NCBI GenBank assembly: GCA_024400425.1
Contig: JAKSMV010000003.1
Coordinates: 1-64,000 of the forward strand
Origin: Bacteroidales bacterium
Lineage (GTDB): Bacteria > Bacteroidota > Bacteroidia > Bacteroidales > F082
DNA length: 64,000 bases
Direction: 5' to 3'
The notes below the pieces were generated by a model. The model was not told the origin of the DNA. It searched no databases and saw only the letters and a list, made by a program, of their open reading frames with translations. The translations under genes and the position numbers were made by a program. Every line of letters begins with the position of its first letter. The stretch's first letter is position 1. This document shows positions 1 through 7,320 of the stretch, in pieces.

Positions 1-725
1 ACCTTCGTGAACTGGACGAAGAACGGCACGCAGGTGAGCACCAGCGCGAGCTACAGCTTCACCGTCACGGAGACAGCCTCGTATGTCGCCAACTTCCAAG
101 TCAACGGATACCAGATTACGGCTAGTGCCAACCCTTCCAACGGAGGTACGGTAAGTGGGTCAGGCACCTATAACCATGGTGACAACTGCACCCTGACAGC
201 CACGGCAGGCACGGGCTACACCTTCGTGAACTGGACGAAGAACGGCACGCAGGTGAGCACCAGCGCGAGCTACAACTTCACCGTCACCGCTGATGCCGAT
301 TTCGTGGCCCACTTTACGCAGAGCACATTCGAGATCATCGTGTCGGCCTCCCCGACTGAGGGAGGCACGGTTTACGGAGGAGGTGCATACCTCTACGAAG
401 AGAGCTGCACTGTCATTGCTGTGGCCAACGTTGGTTACTCTTTCAATAACTGGACAAAAAATGGATCGGTGGTCTCTACTGATGCCAATTATACCTTCAA
501 CGTATTGGAAGACGCCAATCTGGTAGCTCATTTCAGTCAAGACCATTACAATATCACTGTTTCAGCCGATTCTGAAGAGGGCGGTGCTGCAAATGGTGGC
601 GGCAGCTTTACCTATGGAGAGACTTGCACTTTGACAGCCACTGCCAACATAGGCTACACCTTCGTGAACTGGACGAAGAATGGTACGCAGGTGAGTACCA
701 ACGCTAGCTACAGTTTCACCGTTAC
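1..725 (+). repeat. Near-identical internal DNA repeats with a 219-bp period
   Basis: The stretch beginning ACCTTCGTGAACTGGACGAA occurs at 1, at 220 and, slightly diverged, at 658. The spacings are 219 and 438 bp, that is one and two units of 73 codons. The copies at 1 and 220 are nearly identical for about 68 bp, including synonymous positions, which indicates recent duplication or gene conversion. Confidence 0.85.
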
Positions 726-1455
726 CGGAAACGCAAGTTATGTGGCACATTTTACCATAGCACGCTACATGGTCACCGTGGGTGCTGAACCGGCTGAAGG
801 CGGAATAGTTCATGGTAGCGGGACCCATAATTATGGCAGCATTGTGACCTTGTGGGCCGTTGCCAACGAAGGCTATGTATTCGAGAACTGGACGAGGGAT
901 GGTCACGTCATATCAACGAATGCCATCCATGCTGTCAGAGTGACAGAGGACGTCGAGTATATTGCCCACTTCCGCATCAACGTTTTTGAAATCAAGGCCA
1001 AGACCGAACCAGAGAATACAGGCGACATCGAGGGCGTCGGTTTCTACGAGTATGGCGAGATATGTACCTTGACAGTCACGCCTCACGATGGATACGAATT
1101 CGTCAACTGGACTCTTGAGGATGGTGAGGTTGTTTCACAGAATCCGAGTTTCTCGTTTGAGGTGACAGAGGAACGCTACTACATAGCTCACCTTCAGAGT
1201 GTGGAAGACGTGGGAGAGCAGAGTTGCAACAAGGTGGATTTGTACCCGAATCCGGCGAAGAACAAGCTGACAATCGAGGCATCCGAGCCAGTGAACATTC
1301 TTGAAGTTTACAACATCAACGGGGTGTTGGTGCACAAATTGGTCAACTGTTCCGAGAGGATAGAACTCAATGTCGGAACCTATGCCATCGGAGCCTATAT
1401 GATCCGTCTGACCATGGTCAGCACCGTTGAAATCAGAAGATTCGTGAAAGAATAA
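1..1455 (+). CDS. InlB-repeat secreted protein with T9SS sorting domain (5' partial)
   Basis: The frame is open from the first base, so the start codon and signal peptide lie outside the window. The visible part is one partial and five complete repeats of about 70-73 residues of the InlB B-repeat (Listeria-Bacteroides) type. Each has GG near its start, a CTLTA-like strand, then GYTFVNWTKNG, VST and a closing VAHF. From about residue 405 comes a type IX secretion sorting domain, starting VDLYPNPAKNKL and ending in a basic RRFVKE tail. Such proteins are exported through the outer membrane and cleaved or anchored at the surface; the repeats are generally read as stalk or adhesion modules. The ligand cannot be inferred. 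The stop is followed by a hairpin terminator at 1479-1516. Family assignment is firm, function is not. Confidence 0.88.
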   Translation, partial: TFVNWTKNGTQVSTSASYSFTVTETASYVANFQVNGYQITASANPSNGGTVSGSGTYNHGDNCTLTATAGTGYTFVNWTKNGTQVSTSASYNFTVTADADFVAHFTQSTFEIIVSASPTEGGTVYGGGAYLYEESCTVIAVANVGYSFNNWTKNGSVVSTDANYTFNVLEDANLVAHFSQDHYNITVSADSEEGGAANGGGSFTYGETCTLTATANIGYTFVNWTKNGTQVSTNASYSFTVTGNASYVAHFTIARYMVTVGAEPAEGGIVHGSGTHNYGSIVTLWAVANEGYVFENWTRDGHVISTNAIHAVRVTEDVEYIAHFRINVFEIKAKTEPENTGDIEGVGFYEYGEICTLTVTPHDGYEFVNWTLEDGEVVSQNPSFSFEVTEERYYIAHLQSVEDVGEQSCNKVDLYPNPAKNKLTIEASEPVNILEVYNINGVLVHKLVNCSERIELNVGTYAIGAYMIRLTMVSTVEIRRFVKE

Positions 1456-1478
1456 GTCAAAATATGCTATTAACCAAG

Positions 1479-1516
1479 AAAAGACCCGTGTCGGAAGAAA
1501 GGATATGGGTCTTTTT
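1479..1516 (+). terminator. Hairpin terminator after the InlB-repeat gene
   Basis: AAAAGACCC at 1479-1487 pairs with GGGTCTTTT at 1507-1515 and is followed by more T-rich sequence. It lies 24 bp after the stop codon. Confidence 0.6.
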
Positions 1517-1929
1517 GTCTTTTGTCAAAACTAGAAATACACGCAATGTCATATTACATATAGTCGGCAAGTAAAGATGCAAATTAAATTTCCATAAAAA
1601 AAGACCAATACGTTTTTCGTTGCCCTCTAATACTTCAATGAATCGTTGCAGTTGACGATGATGAAACGAAATAATGGGATGCAAAAATTATTAAAAAGAC
1701 CAATCGTTATACATTGACCAATGCATTGAAACTAAGTTGAAACGGAAGACCGCTCAATACTTTTCTGACCGAGTGATGTATAATTATGTTAATAATTTAG
1801 ACGATTTTTTGTCGTTATTTATATAATTCATTGATATTAAAAGTTACACAATTTTTATGATTGCTAAGTCGCATTTTTAATAATTTTGAAAATAGAAATA
1901 TAGGGATAATTAAGCGATTCTATTTTGAC
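1517..1929. other. AT-rich intergenic stretch, no gene recognised
   Basis: About 410 bp of AT-rich sequence between the terminator and the small HTH gene. Short open frames occur but their translations look like random AT-rich sequence. No clear TAnnTTTG promoter was found. Confidence 0.5.
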
Positions 1930-2175
1930 ATGGAAGAGAAGAAAACAATATCCACAGATAATGGATTCCACGTTGGAAAAAGCATTAGGGAAGAACTTTC
2001 AAGGCAAGGAAGGACCATTACGTGGCTTGCAGGAGAAGTGCATTGCACGCGGGAAAACTTATATAGAGTTTTCCGTCAATCATGGATTAATACGGACACT
2101 TTATTTAAAATAAGCGAAGCTTTGCAACACGATTTTTTCAAGGAGTGCTCGGAAAAGTTGAAAATTAACAAATAG
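1930..2175 (+). CDS. Small XRE-like helix-turn-helix DNA-binding protein
   Basis: An 81-residue protein, starting MEEKKTIS. The central part (HVGKSIREELSRQGRTITWL, then CTRENLYRVF and TDTLFKISEAL) has the spacing of a Cro/C1-type helix-turn-helix: helix 1 up to the RQGRTITWLA turn, the recognition helix around TRENLYRVF, and a closing helix ending in HDFFKE. Proteins of this size and pattern are common regulators in Bacteroidota accessory regions. The ATG at 1930 is preferred over an upstream in-frame start at 1861, because the HTH alignment begins just after it and the upstream residues look like translated non-coding AT-rich DNA. It stands before an outer-membrane-like protein and two lipoproteins, and may regulate them; that is inference. 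Confidence 0.7.
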   Translation: MEEKKTISTDNGFHVGKSIREELSRQGRTITWLAGEVHCTRENLYRVFRQSWINTDTLFKISEALQHDFFKECSEKLKINK

Positions 2176-2295
2176 AACTAAAAATCTGATTTTTTTTGTT
2201 CGCTTATATTTAGATGTTCATAATTGTATTGCAAACTATAAAATAAATAAATAAAACCGATGTTCCGATGGGATATAACGGGTTGATTAAATTAC

Positions 2296-2961
2296 ATGAG
2301 GAGATTTTTACTTACCTTTTTCGTTTTGGCATGTTGTTGCTTGGCACGGGCCATGTCATATGAGGATATGCCGCAAAGAAAACAGAATCAAACTTTCACT
2401 GGTGACATTATTCCCCGCCATTATAAAGGACTTGGTTTCAAAGAGATAATGGATAATACGAGGGATAATTTGAGAGAGAGGGGGGTTACTGTAGGTTATC
2501 ATTCTGGACAATACCTTAATTCCACATATGGAAAACTTGAAGAGGTTGGACGAGTAAAACAACTATACGGCATCTCCATAGGCATTAGTTTTTACAGTAT
2601 CTATCCTTTTGCTATTTCTGGCGAATATTCTAGGCATATTGATAATATAGGTGGGACAGAGTTTGAACAAAGGTCGCTTTCAGCATTCTTGTCATTAGTG
2701 TCTTTCCCTTGGTTTTATAGTGATCGGATTTCAATTTTACCAAATGTTGGCATTGGGGTTCAATATTCACATATTCCACAGATAAATAATAAAATTGTTC
2801 AACCGGTATATAAAATGGGAATTATTATAAACTTTCCCATATCAAACCTTAGTGATAATTCAATCCAAATCATTGGGAATTATTATAGGTCGCTTAATGT
2901 AACTAATCAGCCTCATGCTATGAATGCAATAACCATCGGTCTTGGTTTCAGCTGGGAATAA
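2296..2961 (+). CDS. Secreted, probably outer-membrane protein of unknown function
   Basis: 221 residues with a clear Sec signal peptide (MRRFLLTFFVLACCCLARA, cleavage near residue 19). The mature part has alternating hydrophobic and aromatic short strands (for example GISIGISFYSIYPFAISGEY, and MGIIINFPIS) and ends in a strand finishing GLGFSWE, close to the aromatic C-terminus of many outer-membrane beta-barrels. I do not recognise the family. It is followed 18 bp later by a large lipoprotein gene and is probably co-transcribed with it. Base composition is clearly more AT-rich than the housekeeping genes of the window, suggesting acquired DNA. The barrel assignment is an inference from pattern only. 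Confidence 0.6.
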   Translation: MRRFLLTFFVLACCCLARAMSYEDMPQRKQNQTFTGDIIPRHYKGLGFKEIMDNTRDNLRERGVTVGYHSGQYLNSTYGKLEEVGRVKQLYGISIGISFYSIYPFAISGEYSRHIDNIGGTEFEQRSLSAFLSLVSFPWFYSDRISILPNVGIGVQYSHIPQINNKIVQPVYKMGIIINFPISNLSDNSIQIIGNYYRSLNVTNQPHAMNAITIGLGFSWE

Positions 2962-2967
2962 AATAAT

Positions 2968-2974
2968 AAGGAGG
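2968..2974 (+). promoter_or_regulatory. Strong Shine-Dalgarno sequence (AAGGAGG)
   Basis: A perfect AAGGAGG lies 5 nt before the ATG at 2980. Most genes in this window have no Shine-Dalgarno sequence, so this one stands out and fixes the start of the large lipoprotein gene. Confidence 0.75.
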
Positions 2975-2979
2975 AAAAA

Positions 2980-5148
2980 ATGAGAGTTCAAAAAAAATCG
3001 ATTGCAAATGCTTGTTTAGGCATAATGGTGGTGCTGTTTATGAACAGTTGTGTTGTCAATAAACCTACCATGAATGACATATCAAAAAAAGATTATAATG
3101 AAAGGCAAAAAGTCAACAAACCATATTATGTCAAACGCCTGTCGGTGCCTGGCATAGTCCTTACAGCCGCAGCACCGGTTGCAGGCGCTGTGGTTGGCTA
3201 TAATATTAATATGATATCTGTCCAAAAAGGAGAGGAGACAGTTCCTGTCAAACCTGCTAACGCCGCTATAGGTGCTGTGGCCGGTTACACCCTAGCGAAT
3301 TTTATTAACTATTGCGCGGGATTCAATAAACATTCAGCTGTTTCTGACCCTAACAAGTGGGTCAAATCTCTTAATAAGAATTATTCCTACATACCAGGTA
3401 CAAGCACAACTGATGGGTTTTACATTATTGATAATGGTGCAGAACAGCATTATAAGGTTAGGAATTTTGAAGACACAAAGCAGTTTTATGCAGCTTTCCC
3501 GTCGAGTTTATATAGAGATCCGGTTTTCAAGCAATCTATCAACGTATGCAGTAGAGAGGAACTCCTTGCCTTGTTAGATCTCGATCGTTTTAATCAACAT
3601 GCCAATGACGCGAAGAAAGCGTATATCGAGCTAAGCCTTTCATATGAAGACTTAGCTTTAGCGAACGCTAAATTCCCAGAAATCAGTTGCAAGTATGAGG
3701 AACGTTACGCCAGCCTTGTCAGAAATGTGAGCAATGCTGTTGACTTCCATAGACGTTACCCAAACAGTAGTATGACTAAATCTGTGATTTGGAAAGCATT
3801 TTCATATTCTATTCCATCAGTACAAGAGATGAATTCGTTGAAAAATAGTTATGGAAATGCTTTATGGATGACGGAAAATGACATGAAGAATTGTAGACCC
3901 TCTAATCTCCAAAAAGCAAACTATGTTAGAACTTTATATCGGGATTCCAATATCAAAAACGGAATTGATTTGGAACTTTTCTATGATAAATATGAATGGT
4001 TAACCTATGATGAAAGGGCCTCGGATATTGTTTCAAATGCATTTGATGTGGCTTACAATTCTTATGAAGATGGCAACTATCTTCTATACAATGTAAACAA
4101 ACTTGCTGACATTCAATTGTATAAGGATTTTGGGGTTACAAAACAAATTGTTCAAGAGACCATCAATAAGAAAATGGAAGTCGAAACAGAAAAGGTGAAG
4201 ATTGTATCGACAAATTCGATGGGCCAAAACAGTTCAGATTGGGACGCATGGGTGGCAAATACTACATATACTGCGGGACTGGTCGCTGAATCGGGTAAAA
4301 TCAAATACATTATTTATGGTGAAATCGAAAATAAGAGCAAATTCGACCTGCCGGTTGTCATCTCTGCTTCTGCCGACCTGTTTGCTGAAACCAGCATGAA
4401 AACCAAGGGAGGTGTTATTGGACAATTCTTCAGTGCTTTATTTGATGCTGCCAGCCGAGCGCAAGGCTTGAAAGAAAAAAAAGTTAGCAGTTGTAAACAG
4501 CAATTCATCATTCCATCGCTTCCGGCAAAATCCAAAAGCAGTTATGCAATTGTATTAGATTTTGGTAATTCAGGGAATGTTGGAGTCAATGTCGCTGACT
4601 GGTTTAAGCTTGCAAGTGAATGCAAGATGAAGAACTTGAATGTGTCGCGAACTATTGAAAAAAAATCGGTGTCAAATAGTGTTCTGAATGAGCAAAAGCA
4701 ATGGCTTGATATGGCTCGGAACGGCATGCCCAACACACCATTGACTGACCTGAAACGTGGAGAAAGGGTTGACCAAAGTGTTTGGGCACAAAGATGGCAG
4801 GAAGAATTGAGAGCACGTGAAAGAGCCAGAGAATATGAACGCCAGCATGCAAGTGATAAAGATGTCAAAGAACTTAAAGAAGCATTGGCCAAAACGCAAT
4901 ACAAGATCAAAGATGAAAAAACTTTTGACGCTACAAATCGCGATGGTATAGTTACTGAATATAAAATTGAATTCAGTGATGGGAAAAGTGGTTGGATAGC
5001 ACGCGTTGAATATCCAGAAGATGACACGGAATGGTATTATTTTGAAACTGGATTAGGTTTAAACGATCCTACGCAATTTTTAAATGGTTGGAAGCTATGT
5101 GATTCATATGTTGACGCTATAAATGCACTTTATGAGAAGTTACATTAA
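2980..5148 (+). CDS. Large lipoprotein of unknown function with glycine-rich segments
   Basis: 722 residues. The N-terminus is a lipoprotein signal ending in the lipobox-like FMNSC, lipidated Cys near residue 24. Residues about 55-110 contain two small-residue-rich hydrophobic stretches (APVAGAVVGYNIN and AIGAVAGYTLANFI) that resemble glycine-zipper membrane segments. The rest looks soluble: a long mostly helical middle, a beta-rich part around 430-520, and a charged helix around 600-650 (ELRARERAREYERQ). I recognise no enzyme motif. The start is fixed by AAGGAGG at 2968. It sits between an outer-membrane-like protein and a small lipoprotein, so the three may form an envelope complex. Its codon use is AT-rich, unlike the flanking core genes. 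Confidence 0.65.
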   Translation: MRVQKKSIANACLGIMVVLFMNSCVVNKPTMNDISKKDYNERQKVNKPYYVKRLSVPGIVLTAAAPVAGAVVGYNINMISVQKGEETVPVKPANAAIGAVAGYTLANFINYCAGFNKHSAVSDPNKWVKSLNKNYSYIPGTSTTDGFYIIDNGAEQHYKVRNFEDTKQFYAAFPSSLYRDPVFKQSINVCSREELLALLDLDRFNQHANDAKKAYIELSLSYEDLALANAKFPEISCKYEERYASLVRNVSNAVDFHRRYPNSSMTKSVIWKAFSYSIPSVQEMNSLKNSYGNALWMTENDMKNCRPSNLQKANYVRTLYRDSNIKNGIDLELFYDKYEWLTYDERASDIVSNAFDVAYNSYEDGNYLLYNVNKLADIQLYKDFGVTKQIVQETINKKMEVETEKVKIVSTNSMGQNSSDWDAWVANTTYTAGLVAESGKIKYIIYGEIENKSKFDLPVVISASADLFAETSMKTKGGVIGQFFSALFDAASRAQGLKEKKVSSCKQQFIIPSLPAKSKSSYAIVLDFGNSGNVGVNVADWFKLASECKMKNLNVSRTIEKKSVSNSVLNEQKQWLDMARNGMPNTPLTDLKRGERVDQSVWAQRWQEELRARERAREYERQHASDKDVKELKEALAKTQYKIKDEKTFDATNRDGIVTEYKIEFSDGKSGWIARVEYPEDDTEWYYFETGLGLNDPTQFLNGWKLCDSYVDAINALYEKLH

Positions 5149-5164
5149 TAATTCTTTTTGCAAT

Positions 5165-5596
5165 ATGAAAAAATCTATTCTATACATTTTTATGTTAATT
5201 ACAACACTGTTTTGCAGTTGTAAAGATGAATACACCAATGATATGGACAGGGCCTATTTTGGGTCGTATGATGGCCATGAAGTGAAAATTGTCGGCATGC
5301 AGCTCACGCCTAATAATGCTTCTCAATTTAATTTGGAAGTTCATATGTTCTCCTATTCTTCCCAATGGCCTCGTGGAACATTTCAAATCAGATACGGTTA
5401 TAATCATGTTTTCGACACTGATACTATGCTATATTCGGTAGATCCAGTACCATCGAATCATGCAGCTTATGTTTCTGTTAAATCTGTTGTTGATTATGAT
5501 AATATCCTTAAGCCAGGTGAAAAGGTTTTTATGAAGCCATATTATCTTATTCCGGGAGATACAGTAACAGGTGCAGAAATTGCCTTTTCCCTCTAA
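5165..5596 (+). CDS. Small lipoprotein, hypothetical
   Basis: 143 residues beginning MKKSILYIFMLITTLFCSC, a typical lipoprotein signal with the lipidated Cys near residue 19, followed by an acidic and polar stretch (KDEYTNDMDRAYFG) like that of exported Bacteroidota lipoproteins. A start at 5123 would overlap the preceding gene and put extra residues before the signal, so ATG 5165 is chosen, 16 bp after the previous stop. The mature part is predicted mainly beta from its alternating pattern. Function unknown; by position it belongs with the two preceding envelope genes. Confidence 0.65.
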   Translation: MKKSILYIFMLITTLFCSCKDEYTNDMDRAYFGSYDGHEVKIVGMQLTPNNASQFNLEVHMFSYSSQWPRGTFQIRYGYNHVFDTDTMLYSVDPVPSNHAAYVSVKSVVDYDNILKPGEKVFMKPYYLIPGDTVTGAEIAFSL

Positions 5597-5854
5597 ATCT
5601 TGGAAACAAATACTTTACAGACAAGTACGTAGTACAACATGTAGCCAAACTAAAGCAAATGTTTAATTTCAAGAGAACATCACATGCGTGGGCTATGCGC
5701 ATGTTCCACACTACGTAGGGAGTAACAAAAAACATATCTCTCGAGATACCGCCTAGACTTTCTAAGTCAACATAGACTCAAAAGTATTTTGTTGCCTTTC
5801 CAAAAAAAGTAAAACAACAAGGATAAGATAAAACATATACACCCGTTGGGGGAA
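5597..5854. other. Intergenic stretch before the IS remnant
   Basis: About 260 bp without a credible gene. It contains short palindromes (for example TATCTC-TC-GAGATA near 5735-5750) but no recognisable promoter or terminator. The right part may be the outer end of the former insertion sequence. Confidence 0.4.
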
Positions 5855-6112
5855 TTAAAGTAGTGCATATTTAATTTGGCCAATCGGTTTGTTGTTTGTT
5901 TTGTTGATGTATTGTAAGACGGTAAAGGCAGTGATTTTACCGATGATTCTTGTGAATAGCCCATCGACATTCTTGGCATAGTTTCGGATGAACAGGAACT
6001 GGTCGCAAAGCTGTGAGAAGTTAGTCTCGATGCGTTTGCGCACTTTCCTAAGAATGGTAGGAAAAGACTTGGCATTCTTCTGATTGGCTAGTGTTTCAAA
6101 CAGTGTGTCCAA
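5855..6112 (-). pseudogene. C-terminal remnant of an IS982-family transposase
   Basis: The minus strand encodes about 85 residues ending NKPIGQIKYALL. The segment RIETNFSQLCDQF, then RNYAKNVDGLFTRIIGKI and FTVLQYIN matches the C-terminal end of IS982-type transposases of Bacteroidota, with the conserved glutamate of the E(T/N)xFSQL region. Full-length members are near 290-300 residues. Here an in-frame TAA occurs just upstream (near 6125) and the catalytic aspartates of the N-terminal two thirds are absent. This is therefore a dead, 5'-truncated element. I saw no convincing pair of terminal inverted repeats. Confidence 0.72.
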
Positions 6113-6189
6113 AGTGTGCCGACTTTAGAGATGCAATTCAAAATTAGACGATAGTTTTCATCATCCTTCATCCGTACAACATTATCACC

Positions 6190-6215
6190 AAATGTTAAAT
6201 GTTAAAATGTTAAAT
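6190..6215 (+). repeat. GTTAAA-rich 26-bp repeat, copy 1
   Basis: Three GTTAAAT/GTTAAAA heptads in a row. The same 26 bp, with one mismatch, recurs at 6533-6558, and a related inverted copy lies at 6401-6431. Confidence 0.75.
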
Positions 6216-6400
6216 CGACCTCCAAATAAGTGCCGTATTTTGCGTTAAAACGATAAATTGACACTGATTTTCGCGTGCGCGCGATATATATAATGTAATT
6301 ATGATTAATAGAAAGAAGAGAGAAAGAAGAAAAGTGCAAAATATTGAAATCCATAGTGTTGGATTTTTATTGACGGAGTTTGGAAACGATAAATGTGTGC

Positions 6401-6431
6401 ATTTAACGTTTTAACATCTTAACGTTTTAAC
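6401..6431 (-). repeat. GTTAAA-rich repeat cluster, inverted copy
   Basis: On the minus strand this reads as four GTTAA(A/G)-type boxes. Its GTTAAAACGTTAAAT end (6401-6415 read in reverse) is identical to the end of the copy at 6533-6558. Confidence 0.65.
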
Positions 6432-6471
6432 ACTTTGACGCCCATTCGGAAAAAATATCGTTTTTCATTTT

Positions 6472-6506
6472 TCTAACTAGGGAATTTTTTTTCTCTAACT
6501 AGGGAA
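6472..6506 (+). repeat. Two TCTAACTAGGGAA boxes, 22 bp apart
   Basis: Identical 13-mers at 6472-6484 and 6494-6506, offset by 22 bp (about two helical turns). They lie between the GTTAAA clusters. They could be protein-binding sites left from a lost promoter. Confidence 0.6.
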
Positions 6507-6532
6507 ATCATTTTTGACTTTCAGAGTGCCCG

Positions 6533-6558
6533 AAATGTTAAATGTTAAAACGTTAAAT
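6533..6558 (+). repeat. GTTAAA-rich 26-bp repeat, copy 2
   Basis: Direct repeat of 6190-6215 with one mismatch out of 26, 343 bp downstream. Confidence 0.75.
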
Positions 6559-6662
6559 GGATGGTCTTCCGACTTCCGTGAAGCCATCGAGTTTTCGGCT
6601 TGCATCTATCATGTTAGGTCAAAAAATGTATTATTCTCCCAAAAATAGTAGTTTTGCCATGA

Positions 6663-7118
6663 TGGTCGCGCGGACACATGGCACCTGCCGCCGACATGAA
6701 ATGGGATTCTGTGGCAATGGATGAGTGTTTCTATTTCACCAATTGCTGTCCTCAGGATGCCACATTCAACAATGGCAAGTGGAACCAGCTGGAAGAACGT
6801 ACCAGACGTCTGGCAAAGGAATACGGGACGGTTTATGTCGTGTGCGGGCCTGTCTATGAACAACGTGACACCATTCGTATTGGTGTCAATGGGGTAGCGG
6901 TGCCACACAAGTGCTTCAAGGCCTTAATGGTTCCCAAAGATGGTTCGTATTCGGCCATTGGCTTCATTATGAGCAATGGCGGAGAAGAACGTGAGGTGAT
7001 GGATTGCGCTTGCACAATAGATTCGCTGGAATCGGTTGTTGGAATGGATTTGTTCTGCAATTTGCCCGACAAGTTGGAGAAGGTGGTTGAATCGGCTGTT
7101 ACGTTGGAAGATTGGTGA
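6663..7118 (+). pseudogene. DNA/RNA non-specific endonuclease, C-terminal part only
   Basis: The frame opens right after an in-frame TGA at 6660-6662 and encodes SRGHMAPAADMKWD, the beta-beta-alpha-metal active site of NUC1/NucA-type nucleases with its catalytic histidine. FYFTNCCPQ, NNGKWNQLEE and a PHKCFKALMV strand follow, as in the second half of this family. Relatives have a further 100 or more residues before the RGH motif, including the signal peptide; none of that is present upstream in any frame. An ATG at 6678 could still give a 146-residue product, but it would lack the catalytic RGH. I read it as a broken gene at the edge of the IS/repeat region. Confidence 0.75.
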
Positions 7119-7177
7119 TATGGAACTGGAGCAGTAAAACAGCAAATCTTCCTTTGCAGCCTTTTCTGAAACTGACG

Positions 7178-7287
7178 ATTTATCGGAATTTGCAAATGTA
7201 AAACCCAATATTTATCGGAGTTTATGGATGTAAAATTGGCGATTTATCGGAATTTAAACGAAAAAAATCTTGTATTTATCGGAATTT
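7178..7287 (+). repeat. Four 14-bp iterons at exact 32-bp spacing upstream of the AAA+ ATPase gene
   Basis: ATTTATCGGAATTT occurs at 7178, 7210 (one change, GAGTTT), 7242 and 7274. The starts are exactly 32 bp apart, about three helical turns. The 18-bp spacers vary, though two share ATGTAAAA. The last copy ends 3 bp before the -7 element at 7291. The arrangement suggests cooperative binding of a regulator on one DNA face, possibly the product of the next gene. Confidence 0.85.
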
Positions 7288-7290
7288 AAC

Positions 7291-7298
7291 TATCTTTG
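7291..7298 (+). promoter_or_regulatory. -7 element (TATCTTTG) of the AAA+ ATPase gene
   Basis: Matches TAnnTTTG; lies 22 bp before the ATG at 7321 and directly after the last 32-bp iteron. Confidence 0.7.
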
Positions 7299-7320
7299 CA
7301 CGGCATAAACGATTGCTGAT

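Larger units (their letters stand above)
6216..6662. other. Non-coding, repeat-rich stretch between IS remnant and nuclease remnant
   Basis: No credible gene. It contains the inverted and second direct GTTAAA clusters, the two CTAACTAGGGAA boxes and a GCGCGCGATATATATAAT tract around 6278-6296. It looks like leftover control DNA of lost genes. Confidence 0.5.

Noticed and set aside
160..546. Long minus-strand frames over the InlB-repeat gene
   Set aside because: Shadow of a repetitive gene; the plus-strand protein is clearly real.
1457..1684. Minus-strand open frame of 75 codons after the first gene
   Set aside because: Lies over the terminator in AT-rich sequence, with no domain pattern and no promoter.
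5855..6112. Functional insertion sequence
   Set aside because: Only the C-terminal third of the transposase remains, with a stop just upstream and no clear terminal repeats.
7178..7287. CRISPR array
   Set aside because: Repeats are only 14 bp, spacers 18 bp and partly similar to each other, and no cas gene is present.
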